Assembly: GCA_016748015.1 (NCBI GenBank)
Contig: JAAOMT010000134.1
Coordinates: 1,570,657-1,634,656 of the forward strand
Source: Geosiphon pyriformis
Taxonomy: Eukaryota; Glomeromycota; Glomeromycetes; Archaeosporales; Geosiphonaceae
Reading direction: 5' to 3'
Length of the DNA: 64,000 nucleotides
Numbering within the stretch: the first letter of the stretch is position 1; each line of letters begins with the position of its first letter. Under the pieces are notes generated by a model. The model did no database searches and was not told the DNA's origin. It was given only the letters and a program-made list of their open reading frames with translations. The position numbers and the translations under genes are program-made. Positions 11,832 to 23,052 of the stretch are shown in pieces.

Positions 11832-12655
11832 TGTTACCAGTAGAATTTTAGCTATTAATTAGCATGAAATTACTCTTATAATTCCTATAAGAAATTCGCC
11901 GAAATTTACAGAAATTTACCGAAATTATGAATAGTTCACCCAAATTAATCAATAGTTCAGTGAAATAACTTGTAGTTCATCAAAATGTATCTTTAGTTTA
12001 CCGAAATTTGAGCAAAGAGAAAAAGTGCAAGTTCATAGACTAGTACTACAACAAGTTGTATAAAAGAAGAGCTTTTCTCTTCTGAAAAATATATCTTACT
12101 TTAGATTTATCACTTTGAACCATTCCTACACACACAAAAAAAAATAAATATCAAATAATTTGAAAAACCAATTTCTTTAATTATTGCACTTGAAAAATCT
12201 TCAAACCCAACTAACGTTTTGAAATTGATTAGCTACCAATTTCAATATCTGTTAGTGACTCCAGGCTTGAATAGAAAACGCTTCCCTTGATAAAATTCTA
12301 TTTCTTTTACATTTCTTTTATTTTTCTTTTCTTTTCTTATTACAATCATTAGGGTAGCCTACAGACGAGATTCCTGTAGAAAAGTTGACTTTCACAGCAA
12401 AGTAATTACATATTTTTAGTGAGCTTCCAGACGAGCAATTCCTGAGAAAGAGTTGACATTTACTACAACATAACTACATAAAGTAACTGACAAGGAATTG
12501 ACCATTCTACATATAAGCCCAGCAGTTCAAATTATAGGAAATAATTTGAGGATAAATTCAGTTATTGGAGGTTCAACTACTTCTAAAAAACGTGAATTTG
12601 CAACCAATAGACATTTACAAGATTCAAGAAAAGAGACCAAAAACCTCCGGTAACA
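11832..12655 (+). repeat. 5' LTR of element B
   Basis: Begins TGTTACCAG and ends CCGGTAACA. It is 824 bp against about 985 bp for the LTR of A and the 3' LTR of B; about 165 bp is missing just after position 11890, compared with 20240-20400. The TTC-N3-GAA repeat array is at about 11886-12012. Confidence 0.85.
12059..12066 (+). promoter_or_regulatory. TATA box of element B 5' LTR
   Basis: TATAAAAG is conserved at the same place in three LTR copies: here, 20582-20589, and the minus strand of 6894-6901. It lies downstream of the repeat array and about 590 bp before the LTR end. Confidence 0.5.
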
Positions 12656-12669
12656 TTTGGTGCTCTTTC
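12656..12669 (+). other. Primer binding site of element B
   Basis: TT then TGGTGCTCTTTC directly follows the 5' LTR. This is a TGG-initial tRNA-complement start shared with A and F. Confidence 0.6.
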
Positions 12670-12700
12670 ACAAAAATAACACAGCAACAACAAATTCAAA

Positions 12701-14752
12701 GTGGCAACCACACCAGATACAGCAACTCTAGAGTATTATCAGTTGATTTACACTCACTGCAAGCAAAGATTCAACATTCTAGACGGAATTAAAGTTGTAA
12801 AGAAATCAGTATACCAATACATTGAAAACCACATTAACAATTATTTTTTTGGAAACTACAATATTTCAAAAGTTAGAAGCAACCTCTACAATAATTTAGT
12901 GCACTATTCACAATTGAAAACAGAAGACCTGAACAGTGAAACACTTGCTACCTACTTCCAAGAACTTAATTTTAACATTATTGAGTATTGTGAAAAAAAA
13001 TACCCAGTACAGTTTAAATACTCTTTTGACTTTGAATCAGAGACAGAAACAAGCAACAAAAGCAAACAAAGATTGAAGCAATACTCCAGAACAACTCCAA
13101 ACACTCTAACACTACAAAAGACAACTGCCAAACACTTGCAAACACCTGAACAAGGAACCAGTGTCAAATTACCACTTTCTATTACCCTATTTTCAATTTC
13201 ACTTGTTCAACTACAAACACCAAGTTCACTACTTAGCCGTTTCTTCAGACCAGAAGATTTTCAGTCACCTAAAAATCCTACTCAACAACAGGAACCAATA
13301 TCAACAAGTGCCAATATCATTGATTACTTACAGGAAAACGAAAGTAATCACTCAGAAAGCTTGGAAAGTAAAGAAACTGAATCAGAACCAGAAGAAATTA
13401 CAGAAAACAAAGAAGAAATGACAACTGCTTACATTGCAAAAATCCCAGAATTCACTGGTAAAGATAATGATACCAGTCCTCAAGAATGGCTTGACAAGGT
13501 TCAAAAAGCAAGAGATGCAAATGGTTGGATTGCAGCAAGAATACTCAAAGCAATTCCCTACTTTCTCTAAGGAACAGCAGGAAAATGGTTTGAAAACTTA
13601 GAAGAACTATTTGAAAACTGGCAAGCATTCAAAGATGCTTTTCTACAACAATTCACTAACAACAATACCTCTATCACTCTCAAAAACCGCTTTTGCAATA
13701 TCAAACAAGAAACATCTGAATCTGTTATGACCTATCTTGGAAGATTTAACAAACTTCTCAGACAAATCCGACAATTGGAAACCAATAATTACTATTTTGA
13801 TGCTCAAATTCTGGATCAGTTTATAGCAGGATTGAAAAACAAACTGATTAAGAAAGTCTGCCCACATGCTTCAGCAGACTTAGCAACTACTATTAGACAT
13901 GCAAAAAGCTATGAAATGGCAATGGAAGAAGCAAATTACACCAAGCTTGTAAATTTTGCAATTGGAGAAACCAGTTCAGCAGCTGAAGAAAAAATAGACC
14001 AATTCACAAAAAAGGTTGAAAGCTACTTCACAAACCAACAACAACAGCAACAACAACTACAAAAATATCAACCACCACAATGATGCAACCAAAACAATTT
14101 TGGATCACCTTCCAACAACCAACCTCAAAATTGTTATTATTGTGGAATTTCAGGACACTGGAAACAAGATTGCAGAAAACTACAAAGAGACCAACAAAAC
14201 AGGAGTAATCAACGTTACTCTTTACCACAACAATCATATTACTAATCTCCACCACTAATCTATTATTTACCAAGACCACAAAATTAGAACAGTTACTATC
14301 CACCAGCTTTACAACCAATGCAGCAACAATATCAGCAACCTTTACCAATTCAGCCATATCAGACACCATCCACTTAACAATATCAAGTACTAGCAAGAAG
14401 ATTGGTTCAACATAACCAATTCACACCCCAAAATCAATTGCAGAATAACCACAACAGAATCAATTCAAATAACTAGTTGGTTCCCCGAAATTCAGGTCAG
14501 CAAAGACCCAATTACTATTACACTCAACTCAGTTATCTTACAATACCAGAGGAATCGGATTTTTAACAAACTGCACTTTCTGAAGATGAAGTTGCAGCGC
14601 CAAGATCAAACCCTTCTAACCACACCATTCCATCAGCTTAAATTGCCCAAAATGCTAATCTGTCAGATATATTTCCATTTGAATTTGAAGCAAATGAATC
14701 ACCATTTCTGCTTAGTAATACAGCAGTCAATAAACAGAAAGCAATTACTGCT
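12701..14752 (+). pseudogene. Gag of element B with N-terminal extension and zinc knuckle
   Basis: The frame opens at GTG (12701), aligned to the GTG of A, eight codons after a TAA and with no ATG. An extension of about 240 codons (ATTPDTATLEYYQ onward) leads to an ATG (13418) before AYIAKIPEF and the PQEWLDKV gag core. Stops occur at 13568, 14081 and several later sites. An intact CCHC zinc knuckle, CYYCGISGHWKQDC, is encoded at 14132-14173, followed by Gln/Pro-rich sequence. Gag binds and packages element RNA. Confidence 0.8.
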
Positions 14753-15133
14753 ATGTACACAGAAGCTACAGTAGAAAGAAAACCCATTTGCTTAATCTTA
14801 GATAGTGGATCAGCTGGAAGTATCATCACTTACCAGCTGATACAACAACTTAAACAAAACGTAGACAGACCAGCTCAAACAGTTATTGTCACAGCTGATA
14901 GTATGAAGAAGACTCCAGTAGGAGAAATTGATGATTTCCTTTTTTCAATTGATGGAATCATCATTCTAGTTAAAGTTCTTGTTATAGATGCACCCCAATA
15001 CCAAGCTCTAGTCGGAAATGATTGGTTTCTCAAGGCCAATGCAAACCTAAACTGGGAAACTCAAGAACTTAAAATCTCATACCAAGGACAATATACCATA
15101 GTACCTGCAATCTGTGGTACCTTTAACAAATGA
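14753..15133 (+). pseudogene. Aspartic protease of element B
   Basis: A 126-codon uninterrupted stretch with LILDSGSAGSIIT; the DSGS active site is at 14801-14812. It continues to ALVGNDWFLKANANLNWE, as in Gypsy retropepsins, and ends at TGA 15131. It is in the same frame as Gag and the downstream module. Confidence 0.8.
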
Positions 15134-16940
15134 TCAGAAAAAGCTCCAGTATTTGAATTTGAAGAGAAAAAAGAAATGCCACTTACTGAAACCTACATGG
15201 CTCTTGAATCAACATCCAATTAGGCTGAAGAAACAGAACAAGAGATTTTTGAAGAATCAAGGGGATGGAAGAAAGTTAGATATTCTACACCAGAACCACA
15301 GAAACAACCACCCTATATTCCACTCAAATGCAAAAATTGCAACAAAAAACTTTCATTAATGAAAGCATGTATTTCTCCAGAAGAGGAATATGAAACTTGT
15401 ACCTGTTACTTTTGCAAAGCATGCCATAGAGAACGATTTGGACCTCCAAAAAGAAATGGAAAATAGGACAACACATCTTGTCTTACATGTGGAGAAATGC
15501 TACCAGAAGAATGCAATTGGATTGATGTAGCAATGAAAAGAGGAGTATGTGATCAAACCTGTCAATATGCTCTATCAATTTCAGAAAAAGTCAGAAGAGG
15601 AACACCATTTGATACAGCATATAACAGTGCTCTCAATAAACTTTACCACTACTCTCATGATGCTGAAATGATTTTTGACCTAGCAATGGCATTAATCAAT
15701 GGAGCCACCCAAAAAAATGTCCACCAAATGAAAGAAGCTGAATATATTGAGTATACTATAGAATTAGCTGGATTGGATTATGAAGATGAAGTAGAAACCT
15801 ACCACCAAATTGCAAGCCACACATATCTGACCAAAGAAGCTCAAATTCAATAATTAGAGCAAATGAACATTCAATTATGTGAAGAATGTGTTATGCCTTG
15901 TGATGACCAATAGTGTTTAGAATGTTATGCTCTTAGCATTCCTCTGCCAGATGGAAATGATGAAAATAAAATCGAATTTGGAGTATCTGAACTAGTAGAA
16001 GAACTACCAACCACTTCCATCTATCTTCTTGAAAAGCAACCACCTCTACAACTTAAATATTTTGACAACCATGGCCAAGGAATCAGACCAGAAAAAGCAC
16101 ACGAAATTGATACTAGATATGACCTAAGATACCCAGGAAAAGATACTTTGGTTTTCCAACCAAAGTCTTTGACAAAAATCAATCTCAAAATTGCTCTTGA
16201 AATTCTACCAGGAGCAATGGTTCAAATTGCCTTCAGATCATCATTGGCAAGCAAAGGAATCAATATTAGAGGAGGAGTTATAGATGCAGGATACACTAGA
16301 GACATTACCATCATGTTACAGAATGAGACAGACAAATCATTCAAAATTGAACATGCTGAAAAAATTGCCCAAGCAATTTACTTATCCTTAATCAACATTT
16401 CGGGTTTACAATTAGTAAACAACAGAGAATAATTGGGAAAAAGTGAAAGAGGAACTCAAGGTTTTGGTTCAACTGGACAATTTACAGTTCCAATAAACAT
16501 AGCTCTTAATACACAAAATGAATCTCACCAGATTCTTCAACTTCTTCAACCAATTACCATTTCACTTTTTGGAGAACATCACGAAATTTACACTTGCTCA
16601 AAACCCACTACTACCCAACAAATTTTTGAATTCAATGAACAAATTTGTTTGAAGCATGAAATATTAATTCCAAACGTTTATATTCCCAAAGGAATGAAAA
16701 AATTTCAAGTTATATTCTACAACCCCAATAATTACTCTATTGTCTTATTAAACAAATTAGAAATTGGAATCATACACAGCAATATTTTTCAAGATGAAAA
16801 CCCTCAAATTGTCTCTAATTTCATTGAAATTGTAAAGCACACTCTACTCCCAAATCCAAATATCATTTCCACTACTGAAAACTACCACTTATTAGAAGAA
16901 AAACTCTCTCGAATCAATATGAGTCTTTTAAAATCTTAAC
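15134..16940 (+). pseudogene. Cysteine-rich module and dUTPase-like domain of element B
   Basis: Several CxxC pairs appear in order: CKNC, CTCYFCKACH, CLTC, CDQTC, CEEC and CLEC (Trp stop between the last two). A helical segment (HYSHDAEMIFDLAMALI) links them. The dUTPase then shows motif 2-like FRSSLASKG, motif 3 GGVIDAGYT, motif 4 EKIAQAIYLSL and a full motif 5 RGTQGFGSTG (about 16450-16480). Motif 1 is damaged (TRYDLRYP). A further beta-rich region (16490-16800) has YIPKGMKKFQVIFYNPNN. Confidence 0.8.
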
Positions 16941-18330
16941 AACAAAGACAACTGAAACAATTGATAGCTGAATTTGCAGATATATTTGCAAAAGACAACA
17001 ATGACTTGGGAAAAACAGACATTGTTCAACATCAGACCCATACAGGAGATGCTCTACCAAAACGACAACAAGCTTATCAAGTGCCATCTGCAAGCCACCA
17101 ATTCATCAGAGAAGAGGTCCAAAGAATGCTCAATAACGGATTGATTCAACCATTAAGTAGTCCTTGGGCCTCACCAGTAGTTTTAGTTAAAAAGAAAAAC
17201 GAAAAAATCAGATTCTGTGTTGATTATAGACAACTGAATAGTGTTACAATTGGAGATGCCTATCCTTTTCCAAGAATTGATGACATGCTAGATGTTCTAG
17301 GAAAAGCCAAGTTCTTTTCAATTTTAGACCTGGAAAGTGGATACTGGCAAGTCGAAATGGACCCAAAAGATAGACCCAAAACAGCATTCACCACTCAAGG
17401 AGGAAACTATGAGTTTAATGTTATGCCTTTTGGACTTTGCAATGCACCAGCAACATTTCAGTAACTCATGGATGTTGTCTATGAAAGACTCTTGTGGCAA
17501 TCAGTAGTTGTCTATCTTGATTATACTGATGTATACTCACCAAGCTTTGAAGCCCATCTTATTTACTTGTAAGAAGTTTTTTAACGATTACAGAAAGCAG
17601 GATTAAAGTTAAATATTGAGAAATGTTACTTTGAAAAAACAAGCTTAATCTTTTTTGGACACATAGTTAGTAAAGATGGAATCAAACCAAATCCAGGAAC
17701 AATCAGTGCTATCAAAAACTTTCAAACCCCCAAAAATACTACAGAACTAAGAGGATTTGTGGAATTAGTCTCTTACTATCAAAAATTCATAAAAGAATTC
17801 TCAAAAATTGCCAAACCACTCAATTATCTTATCAACAAAAACGTACTATACAAATAGACTGAAGAACAACAAAAAGCTTTTGAAATTCTCAAAACAAAAT
17901 TGACAACAGCCCCAGTTTTTGCTTACCTGGACTTCAACAAATGATTCCAATTAGCCACTAATGTCTCACACATAGCATTTGGTGCTATCTTATCACAATT
18001 GGATGAAAATAGCCAAGAACAAGTTATTGCCTATGCCAGCAGAACACTCAAGCCAACAGAACTCAAATATGGCTCAACTGAATTAGAAGCTGCTGCAGTT
18101 ATTTGGGCTCTTAAACATTTTCAACAATATCTGAAGAATGAAAAAAAATTTGACATAATAACGAACAACATTGGCCTCAAATGGCTCAATAAAAAGAAAA
18201 CTGAACAAAGTGCCAAATAGTCTCGATGGAATGACTTCTTAGCAGACTACAGATATATTGTACACCACAAACCAGAAAAACTACATACCAATGTTGATAG
18301 CCTCTCAAGAATGAGACAAGATTAATACCA
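16941..18330 (+). pseudogene. Reverse transcriptase and RNase H of element B
   Basis: RT landmarks: LIQPLSSPWASPVVLVKKK, FCVDYRQLNSV, LDLESGYWQVEM and VMPFGLCNAPATFQ. YLDY at 17513-17524 has lost one catalytic Asp. RNase H shows FGAILSQ, YASRTLKPTELKYG-TELE and HHKPEKLHTNVDSLSR. Stops occur at 17462, 17570, 17582, 17855, 17942, 18218 and 18323. Confidence 0.85.
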
Positions 18331-18399
18331 ACAACAATTCCACCACAACTTACCAACTTATTAACAAAATAACCAAACAAGAATAGATCTCAGAAATTA

Positions 18400-19769
18400 C
18401 AGCAATCTTAAAAATTATTTGAAGACTCTTACCATGCCAAAAAACTGGTCTCCAAGTAAAAAACACCACTTACAACACCAATCAAAACAATATTTCATAC
18501 ACCAGAACAAAATTTATTATAAAAATCACAGAAAACCAAACCAGCCACTCAGATTAGTACAAGAGAATGAAAAAGAAACAATTTTATACAACATGTACAC
18601 AGATTTGTCTTCAGCATACTTGGGAAAAGAGGAAACAATTCAAAGAACTCTTGAACATTATTTTTGGCCTCACATGCAAAAAGACATTTGACAATATGTA
18701 GAATCTTGTGATAATTGTCAAAGAAAAGAAGGAACTCGCCCCACAAAACCTTTAAATCCAATCAAAGTTGGACAACCTTTTGACAGAGTTGAAATTGATT
18801 TAGTCGGACCATTACCTATCACAACCCAAGAAAATCATTATATTGCAGTTGCAGTGGATTATCTTACCAAATGGCCTGAAGCTAGAGCCATCCAAAGAAC
18901 AGATGCAAAATCAGTAGCAAATTTTATCTATGAAGACATTATCTGTAGACATGGATGTCCAATTGAACTTTTATCTGATCAAGGAACATATTTTGTGAAC
19001 AACTTGATACAAGAAATTTGTAAACATTTCAATGTCAAAAGACCTCTATCATCACCTTATCACCCTTAAACAAATGGACTTGTAGAATATTTCAACAGAA
19101 CATTGTGTGAATCTCTAGCCAAAGTCTCAACAGACTTTGAGCAGGAATGGGATATCTTTATTTCATCAGTGTTACTAGCATACAAAACACTTAAACAAGA
19201 TACTACAAAACACACACCATTTGATCTTACTTATGGAAAGACAGCAACATTACCAATTAATTTCATAGTGGAAACATACCCAGTACAACCAATCAATGAA
19301 AAAAACTTTCAAGAGACACTCCAAAAAAGAGCCTACACTCTTCTTAGTATACTGGAAGGAAAAAAAAAGAATAGCAGCAACTCATATTGAACATTCCCAA
19401 GCTCAACAAAAAGAAAGACATGACAACAAATTACCACCTATTACCAACGAATTTAAAGTTGGAAATAAAGTTTTCTTACACAGAACTAAGACTGAAAAAC
19501 AATGGAGTGGAAAATTTGAAAACAAATGGGATGGACCATTTTATATTCACGAAATTCTAGACAATGGATTATATAAGTTAAGATTTGATGACAAAATATT
19601 AGCAAAAGTTGCACATAAAGACAGATTGAAACACTATCATTCCAGAAACAATCTTGAACCATTAATTTCACAAATTGGTATACATTCCCCTTTAATTAAT
19701 CTTGAAGATATTCCCCAAAATTTAGAACCAATAATTATAATAGAACAACAACCAAACTTGAACACTTAA
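18400..19769 (+). pseudogene. Integrase of element B
   Basis: The zinc finger (CDNCQRKEGTR end) is followed by a catalytic core with all three acidic residues in view: VEIDLVGPL, LLSDQGTYF and VEYFNRTLCE. A frameshift at an A9 run (19360-19368) moves the C-terminal part into another frame; it has the GPY-like KWDGPFYIHEIL and KVAHKDRLKHYH segments and ends at 19769. One stop lies in the core (19067) and one in the zinc finger (18689). Confidence 0.85.
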
Positions 19770-19972
19770 ATTTTACAATAATTCTCTAATAAAAACACAA
19801 AGACAAAAATAGTAAATAATTACAAAACACCCAAACCCAAAAACAAATAAAAACCCCATATCCAAAAATAATTTTTTTTATTCTCTCTTTTCATAATTAG
19901 TCAATTTTATCATGATTATTCTCCGAAATATTCAACAAATATCCCAAAAATTAATGTTAGCCTTGAAAACAC

Positions 19973-20220
19973 NNNNNNNNNNNNNNNNNNNNNNNNNNNN
20001 NNNNNNNNNNNNNNNNNNNNNNNNNNNNNNNNNNNNNNNNNNNNNNNNNNNNNNNNNNNNNNNNNNNNNNNNNNNNNNNNNNNNNNNNNNNNNNNNNNNN
20101 NNNNNNNNNNNNNNNNNNNNNNNNNNNNNNNNNNNNNNNNNNNNNNNNNNNNNNNNNNNNNNNNNNNNNNNNNNNNNNNNNNNNNNNNNNNNNNNNNNNN
20201 NNNNNNNNNNNNNNNNNNNN
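19973..20220. other. Assembly gap of 248 Ns
   Basis: A run of N. By comparison with the 5' LTR, the 3' LTR of B should start about 32 bp before the gap ends, near 20189. The missing sequence would be the end of the internal region, polypurine tract and LTR start. The AT-rich 19770-19972 has no recognisable coding. Confidence 0.95.
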
Positions 20221-21180
20221 ATGAAATTACCCTTATAATTCCTATAATTCATTAGTATATTAATATCATTTCAAATTATCATTTATTATTTAATCAATTA
20301 TCACATATCACAATTCAATTAAAATAATCTAATTAGTATAACAGAAAGTAGGATGATTAAATTACACAATACCCTGAACTTTGTAACATTCAAAAATTTG
20401 CCGAAATTTACAGAAATTCGCCGAAATTTATAAGAAATTCGCCGAAATTATGAATAGTTCACCCAAATTAATCAATAATTCAGCGAAATAACTTGTAGTT
20501 CATCAAAATGTATTTTTAGTTCACCAAAATTTGAGCAAAGAGAAAAAGTACAAGTTCATAGACTAGTACTACAACAAATTGTATAAAAGAAGAGCTTTTC
20601 TCTTCTGGAAAATGTATCTTACTTTAGATTTATCACTTTGAACTATTTCTATACACACAAAAAGAAATAAATATCAAATAATTCAAAAAACCAAATTCTT
20701 TAATTATTGCACTTGAAAAATCTTCAAAACCCAACTAACGTTTTGAAATTGATTAGCTACCAATTTCAATAATCTGTTAGTAACTTCAGGCCTAGATAGA
20801 AAATGCTTCTCTTAATAAAATCCTATTTCTTTTACATTTCTTTTATTTTTCTTTTCTTTTCTTATTACAATCATTAAGGTAGCCTACAGACGAGATTCCT
20901 GTAGAAGAGTTGACTTTTACAGTAAAGTAACTACACATTTTTAGTGAGCTTCTAGACGAGCAATTCCTGGAAAAGAGTTGACATTTACTACAACGTAACT
21001 ACATAAAGTAACTGGTAAAGAATTGGCCATTCCATGTATAAACCCAGCAATTCAAATTATAGGAGATAATTTGAGGATAAATTCAGTTATTGGAGGTTCA
21101 ACTACTTCTAAAAAACGTGAATTTGCAACCAATAGACATTTACAAGATTCAAGAAAAGAGACCAAAAACCTCCAGTAACA
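20221..21180 (+). repeat. 3' LTR of element B (start lost in gap)
   Basis: Matches the 5' LTR but keeps the roughly 165-bp segment missing there, and ends CCAGTAACA. It holds seven degenerate TTC-N3-GAA units at about 20399-20532, two of them exact TTCGCCGAA, and TATAAAAG at 20582. Confidence 0.85.
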
Positions 21181-21602
21181 GTGGATAAGTTGTTTTTTCT
21201 CACAAAATGTTTTAATTGTGGTAGTATTCTTGTGTCAAATAATTGCTTTGTTTTATCTGTATATAGATTCTGAATATTCATGTGTTGTCCCAAGTAAAAA
21301 TAACAATAGTTTCTTGGAAATTGTTGTATCCATCAATTCCAAGTTTCTTTAGTCAACTCTTGGTATAGTGACTCTTTTGTTGACTCTTTTATTGCTAATT
21401 TTACTTTCACAATAATTTTGTCAATAGTATTTTCTGTTTTTTTTTGTGTTCTATGTGGCAATGTCTTTCTAGTGTCTTGATATCAGATGGTTTGTTGATT
21501 AATTATAATTTCCATCTCTTGGTGTTGAATTAATTGAAAGAGTTGTTGTGCTAGTGAGTGAATGTTGTCTGTAATTTCCATTTTTCTGATATTTCTTGTC
21601 AC
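21181..21602 (-). pseudogene. 5' half of accessory ORF3 of element F
   Basis: Minus-strand equivalent of the ORF3 of D: RNIRKMEITDNIHSLAQQLFQLI, a Lys/Thr-rich middle, then LGQHMNIQNLYTDKTKQLFD. The start position has GTG (21600-21602) where D has ATG. It is split by B at 21180. Confidence 0.65.
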
Positions 21603-21635
21603 ATCTACTATGTTTTTATATATTCTTTTGATGGA

Positions 21636-22860
21636 TTAATTTAACGTATTATTGTCAATGATGATGATTGGTTTCAGATTTCGTGGAATCTCCTCTGGTT
21701 GAACTAGTATCTTCTGTATTTCTAATTGTGGAATATTACTGATGGATGGTTGTGTGATGTTGTGATATGGTTTCAGTCGATCTCCATGTGCTGCTTTGGT
21801 TAAGATTTTGTTATCCAGTCTTAATTTGTAAGCTCCATTCTCTAGAATTCTTTCTATGTAAAATGGTTTATCTTATTTGGAGTTGAATTTCTATTCTATT
21901 GTTTTTCCACTTTGGTATGATGTAAGAGTACTTTGTCTCCAATCTTGAATTCAACTGGTTTGTCTGGTAGTTGATTATCATGTCTTTCTTTCTGTTTCTC
22001 TTGTGACTTTTGTATATTATCAGCTGCTTTTCTTTGTTTGTTTTCCAATGTTTTCATTAAGTTATATGTTCTTCTTAACAATGTTTCTTGGAAATTCTCT
22101 TCTGTTATTGGTTCAGTTGGATATGTATTAACTTCTATCTCAACTGGTAATGTTGCTGTTCTACTGTATATCAATTCAAATAGTGTTGCTTGTGTGGTGT
22201 TTTGCTTCATTGTCTGATAAGCAAATAATACTGATAGTATGAACAAATCCCATTTGTCCTGGTTTTCTTGGCTGAGTTTTGCTATTGCTTCACACAATAT
22301 TTTATTAAATCTTTCAACTAATCCATTGGTTTGTGAATAGTATGATAATAATAGTGGTCTCTTAATTCCAAATCTTCGGCTTAGTTCTGTTAATGTTTTA
22401 TTCACAAAATGGGTTTCTTGGTCTAATAATAGTTCTTTTGGACATCCATGTCAACAAATCAGATCTTGATGGATAAATTTGGCAACAAATTTTGCATCTG
22501 CTCTTTAAATTGCTTTGGCTTCTGGCCATTTAGTAAGATAGTCCATAACTACTGCAATATATCTGTTGTCTCTGCTGGTAATTGTCAATGGTCTGGCTAA
22601 ATTGATTCCAATACAGTCAAATGGTTGTCCCACTTTGATTGGTCTCAATGGTTTGCTGGGTCTTGTTCCTTCTCTTCTTTAACAAGCATTACAATTTTGC
22701 ACATATTAGATGATGTCTGGATACATTGATGGCCAATAGTATCTCTTTTTGGTTCTTTCCATGGTTGCTTCTTTATGGAAATGTTCTGCAGTTGGATTTG
22801 AATGCATGTTGAACAGTATTGTCTCTTTTTCTGATTCTGTAATTACTCTGGTTGGTTGAT
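21636..22860 (-). pseudogene. Integrase of element F
   Basis: A zinc-finger region near 22860-22660, then a core; the uninterrupted part (22405-21896) includes RPLLLSYYSQTNGLVERFNK with the catalytic Glu and FELIYSRTATLPVE. The C-terminal domain follows in another frame (DRLKPYHN region), with a stop at 21636-21638. Several frameshifts. Confidence 0.75.
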
Positions 22861-23052
22861 CTGAATCTTTTCTCTTTTTCCGATAAAATATATTTTGGTG
22901 AGTAATAAAATATTTGGATTGTTGTTTGATTTTCTTTTGTTCTGGTTGAAATAATTTCTCCTTAAACTGTTGAGTATCTATATAATGTTGAAGTTGTTAA
23001 TATTTTTGTGAGTATTGTTTGGGTTTTGTTATATTTTTGGGTTGAAATGTTC

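Larger units (their letters stand above)
11832..21180 (+). mobile_element. Ty3/Gypsy retrotransposon B, both ends present
   Basis: The youngest visible element of the D/F/B nest, flanked by LTRs at 11832-12655 and up to 21180, inserted into ORF3 of F. The flanking 4 bp are GTAA (11828-11831) and GTGG (21181-21184); alignment to the intact ORF3 of D shows these are one duplicated site with two G-to-A changes. Gag through integrase lie in one frame (12701 to about 19360), with roughly 25 stops, then a frameshift. No ORF3 is visible, though 248 Ns interrupt the 3' region. Confidence 0.88.

Noticed and set aside
12701-19770. Reassigned genetic code, because of many in-frame stops in long conserved frames
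   Set aside because: The host genes in the window use TAG and TGA as real stops, stops in the elements differ between copies, and catalytic residues are also mutated. Decay explains it better.
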